This document shows positions 1 to 9,458 of a stretch of DNA of 32,365 nt, piece after piece. The DNA comes from Mucidula mucida (lineage: Eukaryota; Basidiomycota; Agaricomycetes; Agaricales; Physalacriaceae). Location: assembly GCA_015501055.1 (NCBI GenBank), contig JADNYV010000389.1, positions 1 to 32,365 of the forward strand, written 5' to 3'. Made by a program: the position numbers and the translations under genes. Positions within the stretch are counted from its first letter, which is position 1, and each line of letters opens with the position of its first letter. The notes under the pieces are model-generated. The model did no database searches. It saw nothing but the letters and a program-made list of their open reading frames with translations, and was not told the DNA's origin.

Positions 1-109
1 TCCTTCGGCTACCGGTTCGACTTATACCCGCGATACCGGTTGCTGCTTTCCCTCATCATGAACTGCAAGTCAAGTGAGCATAGTACGAGCTGCTTCCCTC
101 CATTCCATC

Positions 110-492
110 ATGCAGACCGCTCAAGACATGGATAATGCTCGCAAATGCACCTCCATCGATATCCAAGCGACACGCAACTTCCTTTGGGGTGTGTAGCTCT
201 TTTGTAGCCGCCGCACAGTACTAACGCGTTCAGTAGGTGGCGCCGAGGCTTGGCAGAAACGCGAAAAGATGCGCAATATCTTGGAGCAAGATCCAGTTTT
301 TGACAAGTCCAAGAGGTTTGCAACCAATACGCGTAATAGGTTGTCGATTCATGTGGCGATACAGACACTTTCTCGATCGAACAGAGAGTTTTAAACGCGG
401 ATTACGTCTCATAAACCGCATCAATGAAATCTCAGAGTCCTTAAGTTGGACACGAGATGAAGTGAAATTGGCCTTCACCATTCTTGACGATC
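110..492 (+). pseudogene. acyl-CoA oxidase, 5' part (exons 1-3), interrupted by LTR retrotransposon
   Basis: This is the N-terminal part of a peroxisomal-type acyl-CoA oxidase, the FAD enzyme that starts fatty-acid beta-oxidation by making trans-2-enoyl-CoA and hydrogen peroxide. I read ATG at 110, exon 1 110-188, exon 2 237-315 and exon 3 from 365. The introns are 189-236 (branch site ACTAAC, tandem acceptor CAGTAG) and 316-364. The translation has typical N-terminal oxidase features such as the DPVFDKSKR segment and a helical SWTRDEVKLAFTILDD stretch. Exon 3 stops at base 492, where the retrotransposon begins. The frame continues exactly at 17658 once a single copy of the 5-bp target duplication is counted. 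As arranged here the gene cannot make the full enzyme unless the insertion is absent from another allele or nucleus. Bases 1-109 are 5' flank or UTR; I see no clear TATA box there. Confidence 0.88.
488..492. repeat. 5-bp target site duplication (CGATC), left copy
   Basis: CGATC directly precedes the left LTR and is repeated at 17653-17657 right after the other LTR. Five-base duplications are usual for Ty3-type integrases. The duplication falls inside oxidase exon 3. Confidence 0.95.
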
Positions 493-779
493 TGTGAGGT
501 TAGCGTGATCAAAGACCACGGTAGCCGTCACACGGGTATGAGGGAGTGATGAGAGTCGAGGAGAGTCGAGTCTCAGAGGGACCAAATGACTGGATAAAAT
601 AGTAGATTTGGGAGATCCTACTTACGACTCTAGCTACGAGGCTATATATATAGTATTTTATCTAGCTGAGTCAAAGTAGTATAGTAATTAATACGAATCG
701 GGTAGTATATCAAAGAGGGGGGAGTAAACTGAGGCGCGGAAGTAATATAGGTGGCGGTGCATGTCACCTAATCGTTACA
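493..779 (-). repeat. 3' LTR of the Ty3-type element (287 bp)
   Basis: On the - strand this begins TGTAACGATT and ends CCTCACA. It matches the copy at 17366-17652 at every base I compared. A TATATATATA stretch near 643-652 is a plausible TATA box for - strand transcription. The bases just upstream on the - strand (about 780-792, GGTTCGGAGGGCGTA) form only a short purine-rich tract, a weak candidate polypurine primer. Confidence 0.95.
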
Positions 780-807
780 TACGCCCTCCGAACCATGGCA
801 CAGGGTT

Positions 808-3800
808 CTAATCAGCACGTGCCTTGCCTTTGGCCTTGGTCTCCTCATCTCGTTCGCGGATACGCTCGTTGACACGTCGCTCGATGTCAGCCTCCTGCTC
901 TTTAACCTCCTTCCTCATGAGACGGTCTGACTTTTTCCCCTCCTGGTAGAGTTGCTGCTTGATGTGCTGTTTGGACGTGGAGACGAGCATGTTCAGGAAG
1001 AGTTCGTCGTCGGCAGCTTCGCGCTGACGCATACGGAAGGCCTGGAGCATCGCGGGTGGCGGAGCAGTGCTGACTTTGGACGACATGGAGGACCACGACG
1101 TGACGGCTGTTCCGGCAACGGAGGCGGGAGCCTTGGGGGGACGCGTCTTGGGATATGGAGCCTTGAACTTGTTCTTGGAAGGTGTGTCAGAGTTCCTGTT
1201 CGTACGAATGGTGGATTCTTTCTCATGATGAGGTGCAGGCTTGCTGGGGAGAAGCGGAGCGGCATCTTTCATCAACACGTCGTCTCCATTGCCAAAGATG
1301 TCTCCGACCGTCATGTCGTCGAGCAAGCCGAAGCTACCATCGTCAACAGCAGGATTCTCGAGGCGGAAATGGATGGATGTGACGGGTCTGAATGTCAAGG
1401 CGAGTTCGGTATCGACGGTGCCGGAAAGGAGGGACACCGTTGGAAACCAAACATCAATTTCGTCGGGGCTAACCTCGTCCCACTTTCTCCAGAAACGCAG
1501 GACAAGCGATGGACTGTCCTGGGAGTGCGCGAACATAGCCTCCTGCGCAATATGTTCGTCGGTAAAGGTTCCATCATGGAGTCCTTCGAGGAACTGGGTG
1601 GATGCGAGCATGGTAGTGGTGTCGATGGTGGCCCCTCCGTAGAGGTCAGTCCACGAGATCCGACCCGTACCAGTTTCGACGGTGAACGGGGAGCCAGGAT
1701 AGTCGAGGACGAGGGGGCTATAGATTTGGAAAGGGGTGGTTTTGGCAGCTGCTCGTTCATTGCGGGAACGGACTCGCTCCTGGAGGGAGGCGAGCTGCAC
1801 GGTGGGGGTGGAGAAGTTGATGAGGTCTGGCTGGGACATGGGAAAGGATGGGGGCGGTAAAGCTGGATTTTCTTCGCCCCCCGACCTATTATATATGGGC
1901 GAGTCGTCTATTTCACATAGAGATACGACGGCAAATTCGATTTGAGTTTCCAAATTTTCTTTGGCTGGAGTTCGGGCAAGTTTATCAATAGATTCAACAC
2001 CTTGTACTTCAAGATATTGCTCTAAAGCATGCAGATGATCAACTTTATTGAGCGGGAGCCAAGTAATGTCTCCCGCCTTCCATTTTAACTCAAAGAGTAA
2101 GTTTTCGCCATAGCCCGAGTGTCGGAGAATACAGTCGACCGCCCACTCACTTTGCGGAGTATCAAAAGCAGAGATTTGAGTGTCCAACCTTCCGGGAAAC
2201 AATCGGTCATCGTTCGGTACATGGATTCTCAGAAGAGATGCATGAAATACATCATGTATTCCACGCTGCTTCAATGCGGATGGTAGAGCAAGGCGGAACG
2301 AAGTGTCATTAAAATTCCGTATGATACGATACGGACCAATGTACTTGGGAACCAGTTTACGAACTGTTCCTTTCGGAAACGAGATATTCTTCGTCGATAA
2401 GTACACGAAATCATCAACTGAGAACGGTACTGGTCGCCGTTTCCGATTCACATCGCGAGTTTGTTTAACACGCGCGTCAAGAATGCTGTCATGAGCGGCG
2501 ATGATTGCCTGCTTGAGCCGTTGAGCAAAAACACGGACACCGGGGTATTCGTCTTTACCTGCAGCATCCCAGACCATAGCACGAGGTATGCGTCCCGAAT
2601 TCAAAAAGAACGGAGAGTATCCCGTTGTTTCTGATCTTGCCAGGTTGATAGCAAATTCGATTGCTGGGAGCTTTGAGACCCAATCGTGGTGCGTCGGGGA
2701 AATACACTGCCGGAGCATCTGCTCGATAGTCCGATTCGCACGTTCCGTGAGACCATCAGTTTCCGGATGGTAAGCAGAGGACATCTTGAAGCTACTGCCT
2801 ATCAGAGCGTGGAGGTGAGTCCAAAACTGACTTGTGAATAAAGAATCACGATCACTCACAATGGCTTTTGGTAAACCATGATGTTTGTATACCTCGGCGA
2901 AGACAAGTTCAGCGACATCCTTGGCCTTGTAATTTGTTCGGCCTGGAACGAGGTGAACCATCCCCGTGAGGTGATCCACGATAACGGCGAGTGAGTCGAA
3001 CGAGCCATCACGGTTCTTTGACAGTGGAAGGGGTCCCATAAAATCAATGCCGATAACTTCCCATGGTGTCGTGGGAGGTCCAAGAGGCTTGAGCTGTCCG
3101 TAAGGCTTTTGGTTGTTAGGCTTGATCCTTGCACAAATTGAACAAGACGTACAGAACATTTCTATGTCTTTCGCCATAGATTTCCACCAAACCTGGGTTC
3201 GGAGATATGCCAACGTCTTGCGGTAACCAAGGTGGGCGAGCAGAGAGTGAGCCTCGTCGATGATGATTTCGCGAAGATTGCGTCCATTGAGGTGGAGGAG
3301 AGGAACACATAGAAGGCGTTGTTCCCCAAGTCGCAGATAAACTAAGCCGTCTGCAACGTCAAAGTTTCTAAATTCTTTTGGCTTTGCGAGTACAGCGCGA
3401 AATACGGGGTCGCCCGCGTATCTGTCTCGAATCGTGGCTTTAAGGTCGATGCCAGCGCGTCCAGATGTTAGGATGTCCATGATTGTTGAATCATGGTTGA
3501 GAACAGGAACTGGATTTGGTTCCGTTGAACCCCGATCGGTTGAGTCCGTGTTAACTCCGGGTCTCTTCAAACCGTCAACTGGGGTAGGGACGAGTTCTTC
3601 TGTAATGTGTTCTGGTTGGCTCTGAGCCACCCACGGTGTCGATTGGCTTTGTGCCGTCGCGCTCGTTTGGCTCTGCGCCGACGAGCTTGGTGTTGTTTGG
3701 CTCAGCGCCGGCAACTTGGCAGTAGGACCAGCAGGATCAAGACCAGAACCAGCAGGAGTACCGGGAGCAGCAGGACCGGGAGCAGCGGGCACGGATGATG

Positions 3801-6030
3801 GGACAGTCGTCGCGGATTTTGACGGTGTTTGCGACGCAGCGGGACCAGGCGCGTCGGCTTCGGGCAAGATTTGGACGTTGGGTGGTGTACTCCCGCCCTC
3901 AGTTCGTTCCTTTGGCCCACGAAGGACGAATTTCTCTTTCATCCGACGGGCAAATGCCGTGGACTCGTTAACGGTGCGCTTTTTCCGCGGCGCAGGTGCA
4001 TAACTAACCGGTTTTCGGTCGCGTAGTTCCATTGCACTAGCTTCAAGACCACCAGGAGCACGAGACGCGCCCTCCGTTCCGACGAGGAGGGGTGCTGTTA
4101 CTCCGAATTTCTCAAGTGAGTCATTGTCGACAACGTCGTGATACGTATACTCAGTGCGTGAGCGCAGCGTGCCTTTGGCCTCATTGGAGTATATCCGGGA
4201 CAACGAGTCAGCGAGGACATTGTCGACCCCGCGAACATACTTGACTTTAAAGTCGAACATTCCCAGTTTCTCAAGCCAGCGTGCTTGCCGGCCAGAGAGA
4301 TCCTTTTGCGACAGCAGGTAGGTTAATCCTTTGTGGTCAGTTACCCAAGTAAAACTTAATCCTTGCAGGATATCGCGATACCGCATCATTGTCTCGACGC
4401 CAGCAAGCATTTCGATTTCGTGGACGGGGTAATTCTGCTGGGCGGCATTCAGCTTTGCAGAGTAATATGCCGCAACGGATCCGCTTTTCCAGTCGTGGCC
4501 TTGGATTACTACGCCAGCAATACCGGTAGCGCACCCGTCGGTAACCAACCATACGGGAGGAGCGCCGTCACTGTAATCCAACGGTACGCGACTGCGTTTA
4601 CCGCCTGCTTCGATCTTCCGTTTAACGTCTTCGAAAGCGCGTTGCTCGGTGTAACCCCATCTAAAGGGGACGGCATCACCAGTTATAGCTGTCAAGACTC
4701 CCATAGGTACGCGTACAGAATCGACGTCGTCTGCCAAGTACCCGACTGACCCGAGGAATCCCCGTAGAAGATCCCTATTAGTCGGCGTTGGCCACTTCAT
4801 TACGGAGTCGACTTTGTGCGGGTCCATTCTAATGCCCGAGTCGTCAATGATGCTGCCAAGCACTTTCACTTCAGTAACAAGGATCTTCATCTTCCGCTCG
4901 GCCAAGTAGAACTTGTTTTTTGAAAGAATATCAATTACAGTTTTGAGGTGAGTTACATGCTCCTCCAGAGAGTTGGAATAGATGATAATATCATCTAGAT
5001 AGACATCCATCCACCGACCGATATACGGTGCAAAATAATGGTACATGTTGGTTTGAAACGTAGCAGGTGCATTACAATCACCTTGCTGCATGACGAGACT
5101 GACCATTACTCCGTCAGGCGTAGCCACTGCAGTGCGAGGAACATGTGCGGGCGTGATCCTGATCTGCTCGAATGCGTCACTGCCATCCATCGTGGAACGA
5201 TACTTGGCGTTAGCAATTCGACGCCGAATTCCGTGTGTGTCGGGAATTGGCGATGCAAGCTTCTTTGTGTTCGCATTTCGCGCCCTCATGTCGCAAACTA
5301 CTCGGAGCCGTTTTGGGTCGTCAATCTTCGGGATCAGAAGCAACGGCGAAGTGTTTCTTGCTGTCGATACCTGCCAGCGCCCGGTACGTAGATAGTCATC
5401 TCTTTTTGATGCCCATTGATCACGAAATTTTTCAGGGCATTTCGAAGGACGCCACGGATATCGCTTGTCCTCATCAATCAGAGGTATCTCATGGTTGATC
5501 TCGCGTAACGGAGGCAGTGGCGTCTCGGCTGCTTTTTTGAATAATGGACGCGCGTACTCAAGAATTTCTTGACGTGATTTCTCGAGGATTGATTCTTCTA
5601 AGCGCGCACTGTTTGAGGCAATGCGAGAAGTCCACGAGCCAGACGTTATAGGTAAGCTCTCATTGCTTCCGATAATCACGCGAGGTTCATTGAATCCAAC
5701 AGACACGCTATGTTGATGGAGCCACGGAGTGCCCAGAATCATATCATAACCCGACAGGTTTGCCACATCAAAATATCGTTCTTCATTGATGTTCTGATAT
5801 TGAAACGTAGCACGAGCGCCATAATTAATCTTCGACCGTGATCCTTGGACAGCAAGTTGGAGTGCGAGAGGTTTCTCAAGCACAATTTTGGTGAGTTTGA
5901 GCTGGTCTAGGATTGTGGTGGACACGATGTCTGCCATAGAACCAGAGTCAATTAACGCTTTCACAGGATGGCCATTTAGACGTACCGCGATAACTATGGT
6001 CTTTGGAACGTGGCGCCCGGTGTCCTTCAC
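808..6030 (-). CDS. pol: Ty3-type pol polyprotein with chromodomain
   Basis: This is a 1740-residue open frame. It has an aspartic protease (DSG at 28-30); a reverse transcriptase at about 190-430 (first Asp 282, YLDD 344-347); and RNase H at about 490-612 (Asp498, the HEIE Glu, Asp565, Asp608). A P/A/S/Q-rich linker follows at about 680-850. The integrase has His928/His933/Cys960/Cys963 and Asp996, Asp1060, Glu1096, with 35 residues between the last two. A chromodomain-like region spans about 1294-1342. A tail of roughly 395 residues follows, ending in a charged K/R/E-rich helix. The frame sits at -1 to gag and overlaps its end; the listed first codon is GTG, so translation probably enters by frameshifting or reinitiation rather than at an ATG. 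All key catalytic residues are present. Confidence 0.95.
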   Translation of the reverse strand: MKDTGRHVPKTIVIAVRLNGHPVKALIDSGSMADIVSTTILDQLKLTKIVLEKPLALQLAVQGSRSKINYGARATFQYQNINEERYFDVANLSGYDMILGTPWLHQHSVSVGFNEPRVIIGSNESLPITSGSWTSRIASNSARLEESILEKSRQEILEYARPLFKKAAETPLPPLREINHEIPLIDEDKRYPWRPSKCPEKFRDQWASKRDDYLRTGRWQVSTARNTSPLLLIPKIDDPKRLRVVCDMRARNANTKKLASPIPDTHGIRRRIANAKYRSTMDGSDAFEQIRITPAHVPRTAVATPDGVMVSLVMQQGDCNAPATFQTNMYHYFAPYIGRWMDVYLDDIIIYSNSLEEHVTHLKTVIDILSKNKFYLAERKMKILVTEVKVLGSIIDDSGIRMDPHKVDSVMKWPTPTNRDLLRGFLGSVGYLADDVDSVRVPMGVLTAITGDAVPFRWGYTEQRAFEDVKRKIEAGGKRSRVPLDYSDGAPPVWLVTDGCATGIAGVVIQGHDWKSGSVAAYYSAKLNAAQQNYPVHEIEMLAGVETMMRYRDILQGLSFTWVTDHKGLTYLLSQKDLSGRQARWLEKLGMFDFKVKYVRGVDNVLADSLSRIYSNEAKGTLRSRTEYTYHDVVDNDSLEKFGVTAPLLVGTEGASRAPGGLEASAMELRDRKPVSYAPAPRKKRTVNESTAFARRMKEKFVLRGPKERTEGGSTPPNVQILPEADAPGPAASQTPSKSATTVPSSVPAAPGPAAPGTPAGSGLDPAGPTAKLPALSQTTPSSSAQSQTSATAQSQSTPWVAQSQPEHITEELVPTPVDGLKRPGVNTDSTDRGSTEPNPVPVLNHDSTIMDILTSGRAGIDLKATIRDRYAGDPVFRAVLAKPKEFRNFDVADGLVYLRLGEQRLLCVPLLHLNGRNLREIIIDEAHSLLAHLGYRKTLAYLRTQVWWKSMAKDIEMFCTSCSICARIKPNNQKPYGQLKPLGPPTTPWEVIGIDFMGPLPLSKNRDGSFDSLAVIVDHLTGMVHLVPGRTNYKAKDVAELVFAEVYKHHGLPKAIVSDRDSLFTSQFWTHLHALIGSSFKMSSAYHPETDGLTERANRTIEQMLRQCISPTHHDWVSKLPAIEFAINLARSETTGYSPFFLNSGRIPRAMVWDAAGKDEYPGVRVFAQRLKQAIIAAHDSILDARVKQTRDVNRKRRPVPFSVDDFVYLSTKNISFPKGTVRKLVPKYIGPYRIIRNFNDTSFRLALPSALKQRGIHDVFHASLLRIHVPNDDRLFPGRLDTQISAFDTPQSEWAVDCILRHSGYGENLLFELKWKAGDITWLPLNKVDHLHALEQYLEVQGVESIDKLARTPAKENLETQIEFAVVSLCEIDDSPIYNRSGGEENPALPPPSFPMSQPDLINFSTPTVQLASLQERVRSRNERAAAKTTPFQIYSPLVLDYPGSPFTVETGTGRISWTDLYGGATIDTTTMLASTQFLEGLHDGTFTDEHIAQEAMFAHSQDSPSLVLRFWRKWDEVSPDEIDVWFPTVSLLSGTVDTELALTFRPVTSIHFRLENPAVDDGSFGLLDDMTVGDIFGNGDDVLMKDAAPLLPSKPAPHHEKESTIRTNRNSDTPSKNKFKAPYPKTRPPKAPASVAGTAVTSWSSMSSKVSTAPPPAMLQAFRMRQREAADDELFLNMLVSTSKQHIKQQLYQEGKKSDRLMRKEVKEQEADIERRVNERIRERDEETKAKGKARAD

Positions 6031-8904
6031 CCGCGCAGAATTCCGTTGAACGGCCGCGTAGCGCCGGATACGCGCAGGACGTCAAGTTCGTCGTCCATGC
6101 GGTCCATCACTTCCTGGAGATATCCGAAGATAGGTACGTTGTCCCAGTCATCCTCAAGATCCCAGTCTAGTGGTTCTGAGAGTTTTGTTAGAAGCACACG
6201 ATACCAGTTGTTAAGGTTAAACAGTGGTTTGCGTACACGGTCCTTGGCTAGTTTGAATCGGAGATCTTGGTGAGTATCCCAGATGCTCAAGCTAACACCA
6301 TCGTCATCTGTCCTGCAGTGGAAACGTTCAGTTCGACCAATTTGCGAGGAATCACCGGGATATGGCTGGAAAACATTGAGGTACTGTTCGACAGCCTCTT
6401 CCTCCAACCATCGGAGCTGCCCTCTGCCAGCCCAAGCATTGTCGGCTGGCAAGGAATACCAGTTGACTCCATTACTCGTACCGCGCTGCATGGCGTACCA
6501 CTCAACGAGAGGGAAGGTAGGGTCTTCCGCGAGTTCTCGAGGAATCAAGAGCTGATCCAAATCATAGCGGTTATCGTACACAACATATTTATCGCCTACT
6601 GTCCTGTACGAGAAAATACGACGAGGTTCCTGGCTATTGTCTTCGCCCGGGTAGGGTGCCGCTTTCGTGAGTGCAAAGCTAATTGCGTCTGCCCGAATCC
6701 ACCCAATTTTTGTATGGTCCATGGTTACGGAGCGCGTAGCTCGTGTCTCGTCATCTATCTGTTGAAACGCGTGTCCTTCCTTGGCCAGAACCGACTCGGG
6801 AAGAAGCCTGTTCAGGTTTGGTTGTGACGTGTCGGAGCGATTTCCCAGATCTGCTTTACAGCAGTCTGGAAGGTTGAAGCCATGGTTGACGATTTCAGGC
6901 TCTCCGGTGGCATACTTCGCTCGCTGTTTTCGAGCGGGCGTGGAATGAAGCGGAAACATGCGGATCTCGCTGTCTGAGCCAGAGCTTCCGTTATCATCTG
7001 AACTGGAGGTCTTGTCATCGTTGAAATCAGACTCGCTAACACTTGCAAGAGACGGCGGACCGGTGGAGCATGGTCCAGCATCATTATAGATTTCTTTACG
7101 CATATCGCACTTGAAGAAGTCTTCCCAGGTGACGGGATCATTTCTGCTGACATTGTCTTCTTCGTCTTCGCTGTCGGAGACGTCTTGGAGAGGAGGAAGA
7201 TCCAGGTCAGATCCGTACTCAGAATCACTGGCATTGTACTGATCATTCTCTAGTAGCTGTTCTACAAAATGTTCAACCTCAGAAAGTTTGGCAGCTAGGC
7301 CATCGTCCGTTTCATCATCAGAGTCAGTATCACTTGCGTTATCGTCCGTGAACCATTCATCTGAATCACATGTAGGGTAAGCAAAACGGACAGCAGATGT
7401 CCAAATATCATTTGTACTATCAACGACAGGTTCGGGAGCCGTGTTTAAGCGCGCACTAGAGGAATGAAGACCTGGAGGGCCTCCTCCTCTTCCGCCAGAC
7501 ACATTTTTCCCGTCTGGGCACTGGTACGACATATGACCAGGCCCGCCGCATCGGAAACAAAGGTTCTTGGACCGATATTCCTCTTTTTCCTTCTCGGAGA
7601 GTTCCCGACGATTTGACTTTGGTCTATCCCTTGACCGTGGTCCAAATCTTTGATTTCCGCGAGTACGACGTTGGTGCTGGCCCCGAGTCGGGTTAACACG
7701 AGGACCGTTGAACCTTGAGCTTGCGGCCTGAAGAGGTCGAGTCGAGGAAAATGAACCCTTTGAGAGGGGGTGATAGTATGACTTTGAATTGTCATTCCGC
7801 CGATTGTTGGGGTTTGTCTGTTTGTAGTTGCGTCGTCCGATTGCTAAGATCATCTCAGCAAGTTCGGCGGCATTGACTACCTCGTCATACAAGGAGGTTT
7901 CAGGAGTGAGTTTCTCCTTCCAGAGCTCTTGTTGGATTCGAGAGCTAAGACTGCGCCAGAGCCGGATAACTCTATCGCGTTCATCGGTAATACCAACCGT
8001 GTTGAACAGTTCGCTTAGGGACGTGATATGCTGCCGCACGGTACGTTCACCCTGTCGACAGTTGTCCAATTTAGCGCGCTGATCCATTCGATAGGTCAAC
8101 GGGAAGCAGTGATTGTAAAGCGCCGTGAAGAATTGCTTCAGGCGCCAGTTGCGGACATCATCAGCTACCTTGCTGATGTAGAAATCATGGGCAATACCCG
8201 TCAAGTACCGAGCAAGTTTGGACACTCGATACTTCTTAGCGACACAACCGTCGCGAACATACGAGGTACCATCTGTTACAAACTTCATGAAGTCCCGAAC
8301 ACTTGCTGACCCGTTGTATTTTTCAGGTGGCTCGGGCTTCAGAAGGGATTTGCGACTCTTCTTCTTCTTGGAGTGCTTCTTCGAGGCATGGCGCTTGGAT
8401 TTCTTATGGCCCGAAGAGTCCGAATCCGAACTAGATTCACCCGACGAGTCACTGGACGACGACGACGAAGAGCTGGAGCTCGACGACGCGCTGCTTAAAT
8501 CTTCCGGTGGGTCAGAACGGTTGTTCCTTTTCCCTCCATTGAGAAGCTTGTCCAGGTGACTTTCCGGCGCGATTTGTTTGGACGGGATGAAGAAGTCTTT
8601 GGAGCTGTTCACCTTGGACTTTGACCGAGTACGCGTGCGTTCTTCCACAGCATCGTGGATTTTTTCGGTTATATTGTCTGTGATGGGAGAAGAAGTGGCG
8701 CGTTTCTTGGACTTCTTCTTTTTACGCTTGACCTTCTTAGGCCCAGCTTCATCCTCAGATGACTCAGAGGTAGCCTCAAGGACATACTTCGACAACTGGT
8801 ATGCTCCCTTTCGCTTTGGAGGAGCATCGTCGTCTTCGATTTCCTCTATCGTTGACTTTCGGTTCGCCTTTTGGTTAGAGGGACCCGCTGTCTTCGGATT
8901 GAAC
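6027..8904 (-). CDS. gag: gag, C-terminal part (capsid and zinc knuckle), split from its start by the hAT
   Basis: This continues gag after the hAT. It opens with the left copy of the 8-bp duplication, and the original frame resumes at 8896. It contains a Lys-rich stretch (KKVKRKKKKSKKR), a poly-Ser/Asp tract (about 8430-8500), a retrotransposon capsid region (about 7830-8320), an Arg-rich linker, and a zinc knuckle of the form CX2CX4HX4C (CFRCGGPGHMSYQC, about 7518-7559). About 500 more acidic residues follow before TGA at 6027-6029. Joined to 16425-17250 with one duplication copy, gag totals 1231 aa without a stop. That is long for a Ty3 gag. The stop overlaps the pol frame. Confidence 0.88.
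8897..8904. repeat. hAT 8-bp target site duplication (GATTGAAC), left copy
   Basis: Identical to 16425-16432. The bases outside the eight differ on the two sides (G before the left copy, A before the right). Confidence 0.92.
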
Positions 8905-8921
8905 TAGAGTCGGACGCGAGT
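8905..8921 (+). repeat. hAT left terminal inverted repeat
   Basis: TAGAGTCGGACGCGAGT. It matches the reverse complement of 16408-16424 (TAGAGATGGACACGAGT) at 14 of 17 positions. Confidence 0.88.
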
Positions 8922-9130
8922 ATAGAATAAAAAAAGTACTCACGAATAAACTCATACTCATCATGCAAGCCAAGAGTATACTCGCACGTGAGTAGAGTAG
9001 AGTCTAGAGTCTATGGTGAGTCTAGAGTTTCAGTTTGGGGCCACGAATACTCGATAGACTCATACTCATAAATATTCGTGAATACTCATGAGTATTCTTA
9101 TATTCGTGAGTATTCGTGAGTATTCAGCTC
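8922..9130. repeat. hAT left subterminal repeat region
   Basis: This is dense in short words such as ATACTCATGAGTATTC, ATTCGTGAGTATTC and GTCTAGAGT, in both orientations. Clusters like this next to hAT ends are usually transposase-binding sites; that role is inferred. Confidence 0.65.
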
Positions 9131-9151
9131 CTAATATATATTTTTTGAACA

Positions 9152-9241
9152 AAATGAACCCCGTGAGCATTGAACCCACGGAGCTCAGCCATTTCTGTGC
9201 ATCAGCACAACAACGAGTATAACCACTGCGCCAAAAGGGCA
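9152..9241 (-). other. tRNA-like sequence, possible SINE fragment or decayed tRNA
   Basis: The - strand has an A-box-like TGGCGCAGTGG (9223-9233) and a B-box-like GGTTCAATGCT (9166-9176). Around the latter is a five-pair T-stem with a 7-nt loop, TTCAATG. The expected acceptor stem does not pair, so it is not a functional tRNA as read. It lies in the hAT between the left end and the 3' end of the passenger gene. It could be a tRNA-derived SINE head or chance. No poly-A tail or target duplication was identified. Confidence 0.4.
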
Positions 9242-9458
9242 TATTCATTATACAATTTCAGTCCAGATCACACATAATTAGGTAAAATGCCATTAGCAAA
9301 AAAAAGGACAAAGGCCATGAAGGCCATACAAAATGTTGTGCTACAAACAAACCTGATGCGAGTACTGTTGCGAAGCGACGCATACGACGCATCAGGTGAA
9401 GAGTATGATACATCTAATATACAAAAAAACTACAAAATCGTCCACAAAAACGAATACT
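9242..9458. other. hAT internal non-coding stretch downstream of the passenger gene
   Basis: AT-rich DNA holding the likely 3' UTR of the passenger gene. No convincing gene was found. Confidence 0.5.

Noticed and set aside
952..1860. 302-codon + strand open frame opposite pol
   Set aside because: It lies wholly antisense to the pol C-terminal region and is repetitive Gly/Glu-rich; it is a shadow of pol codon use.
9152..9241. calling this a functional tRNA gene
   Set aside because: The acceptor stem does not pair and no clear anticodon arm was found; kept only as tRNA-like.
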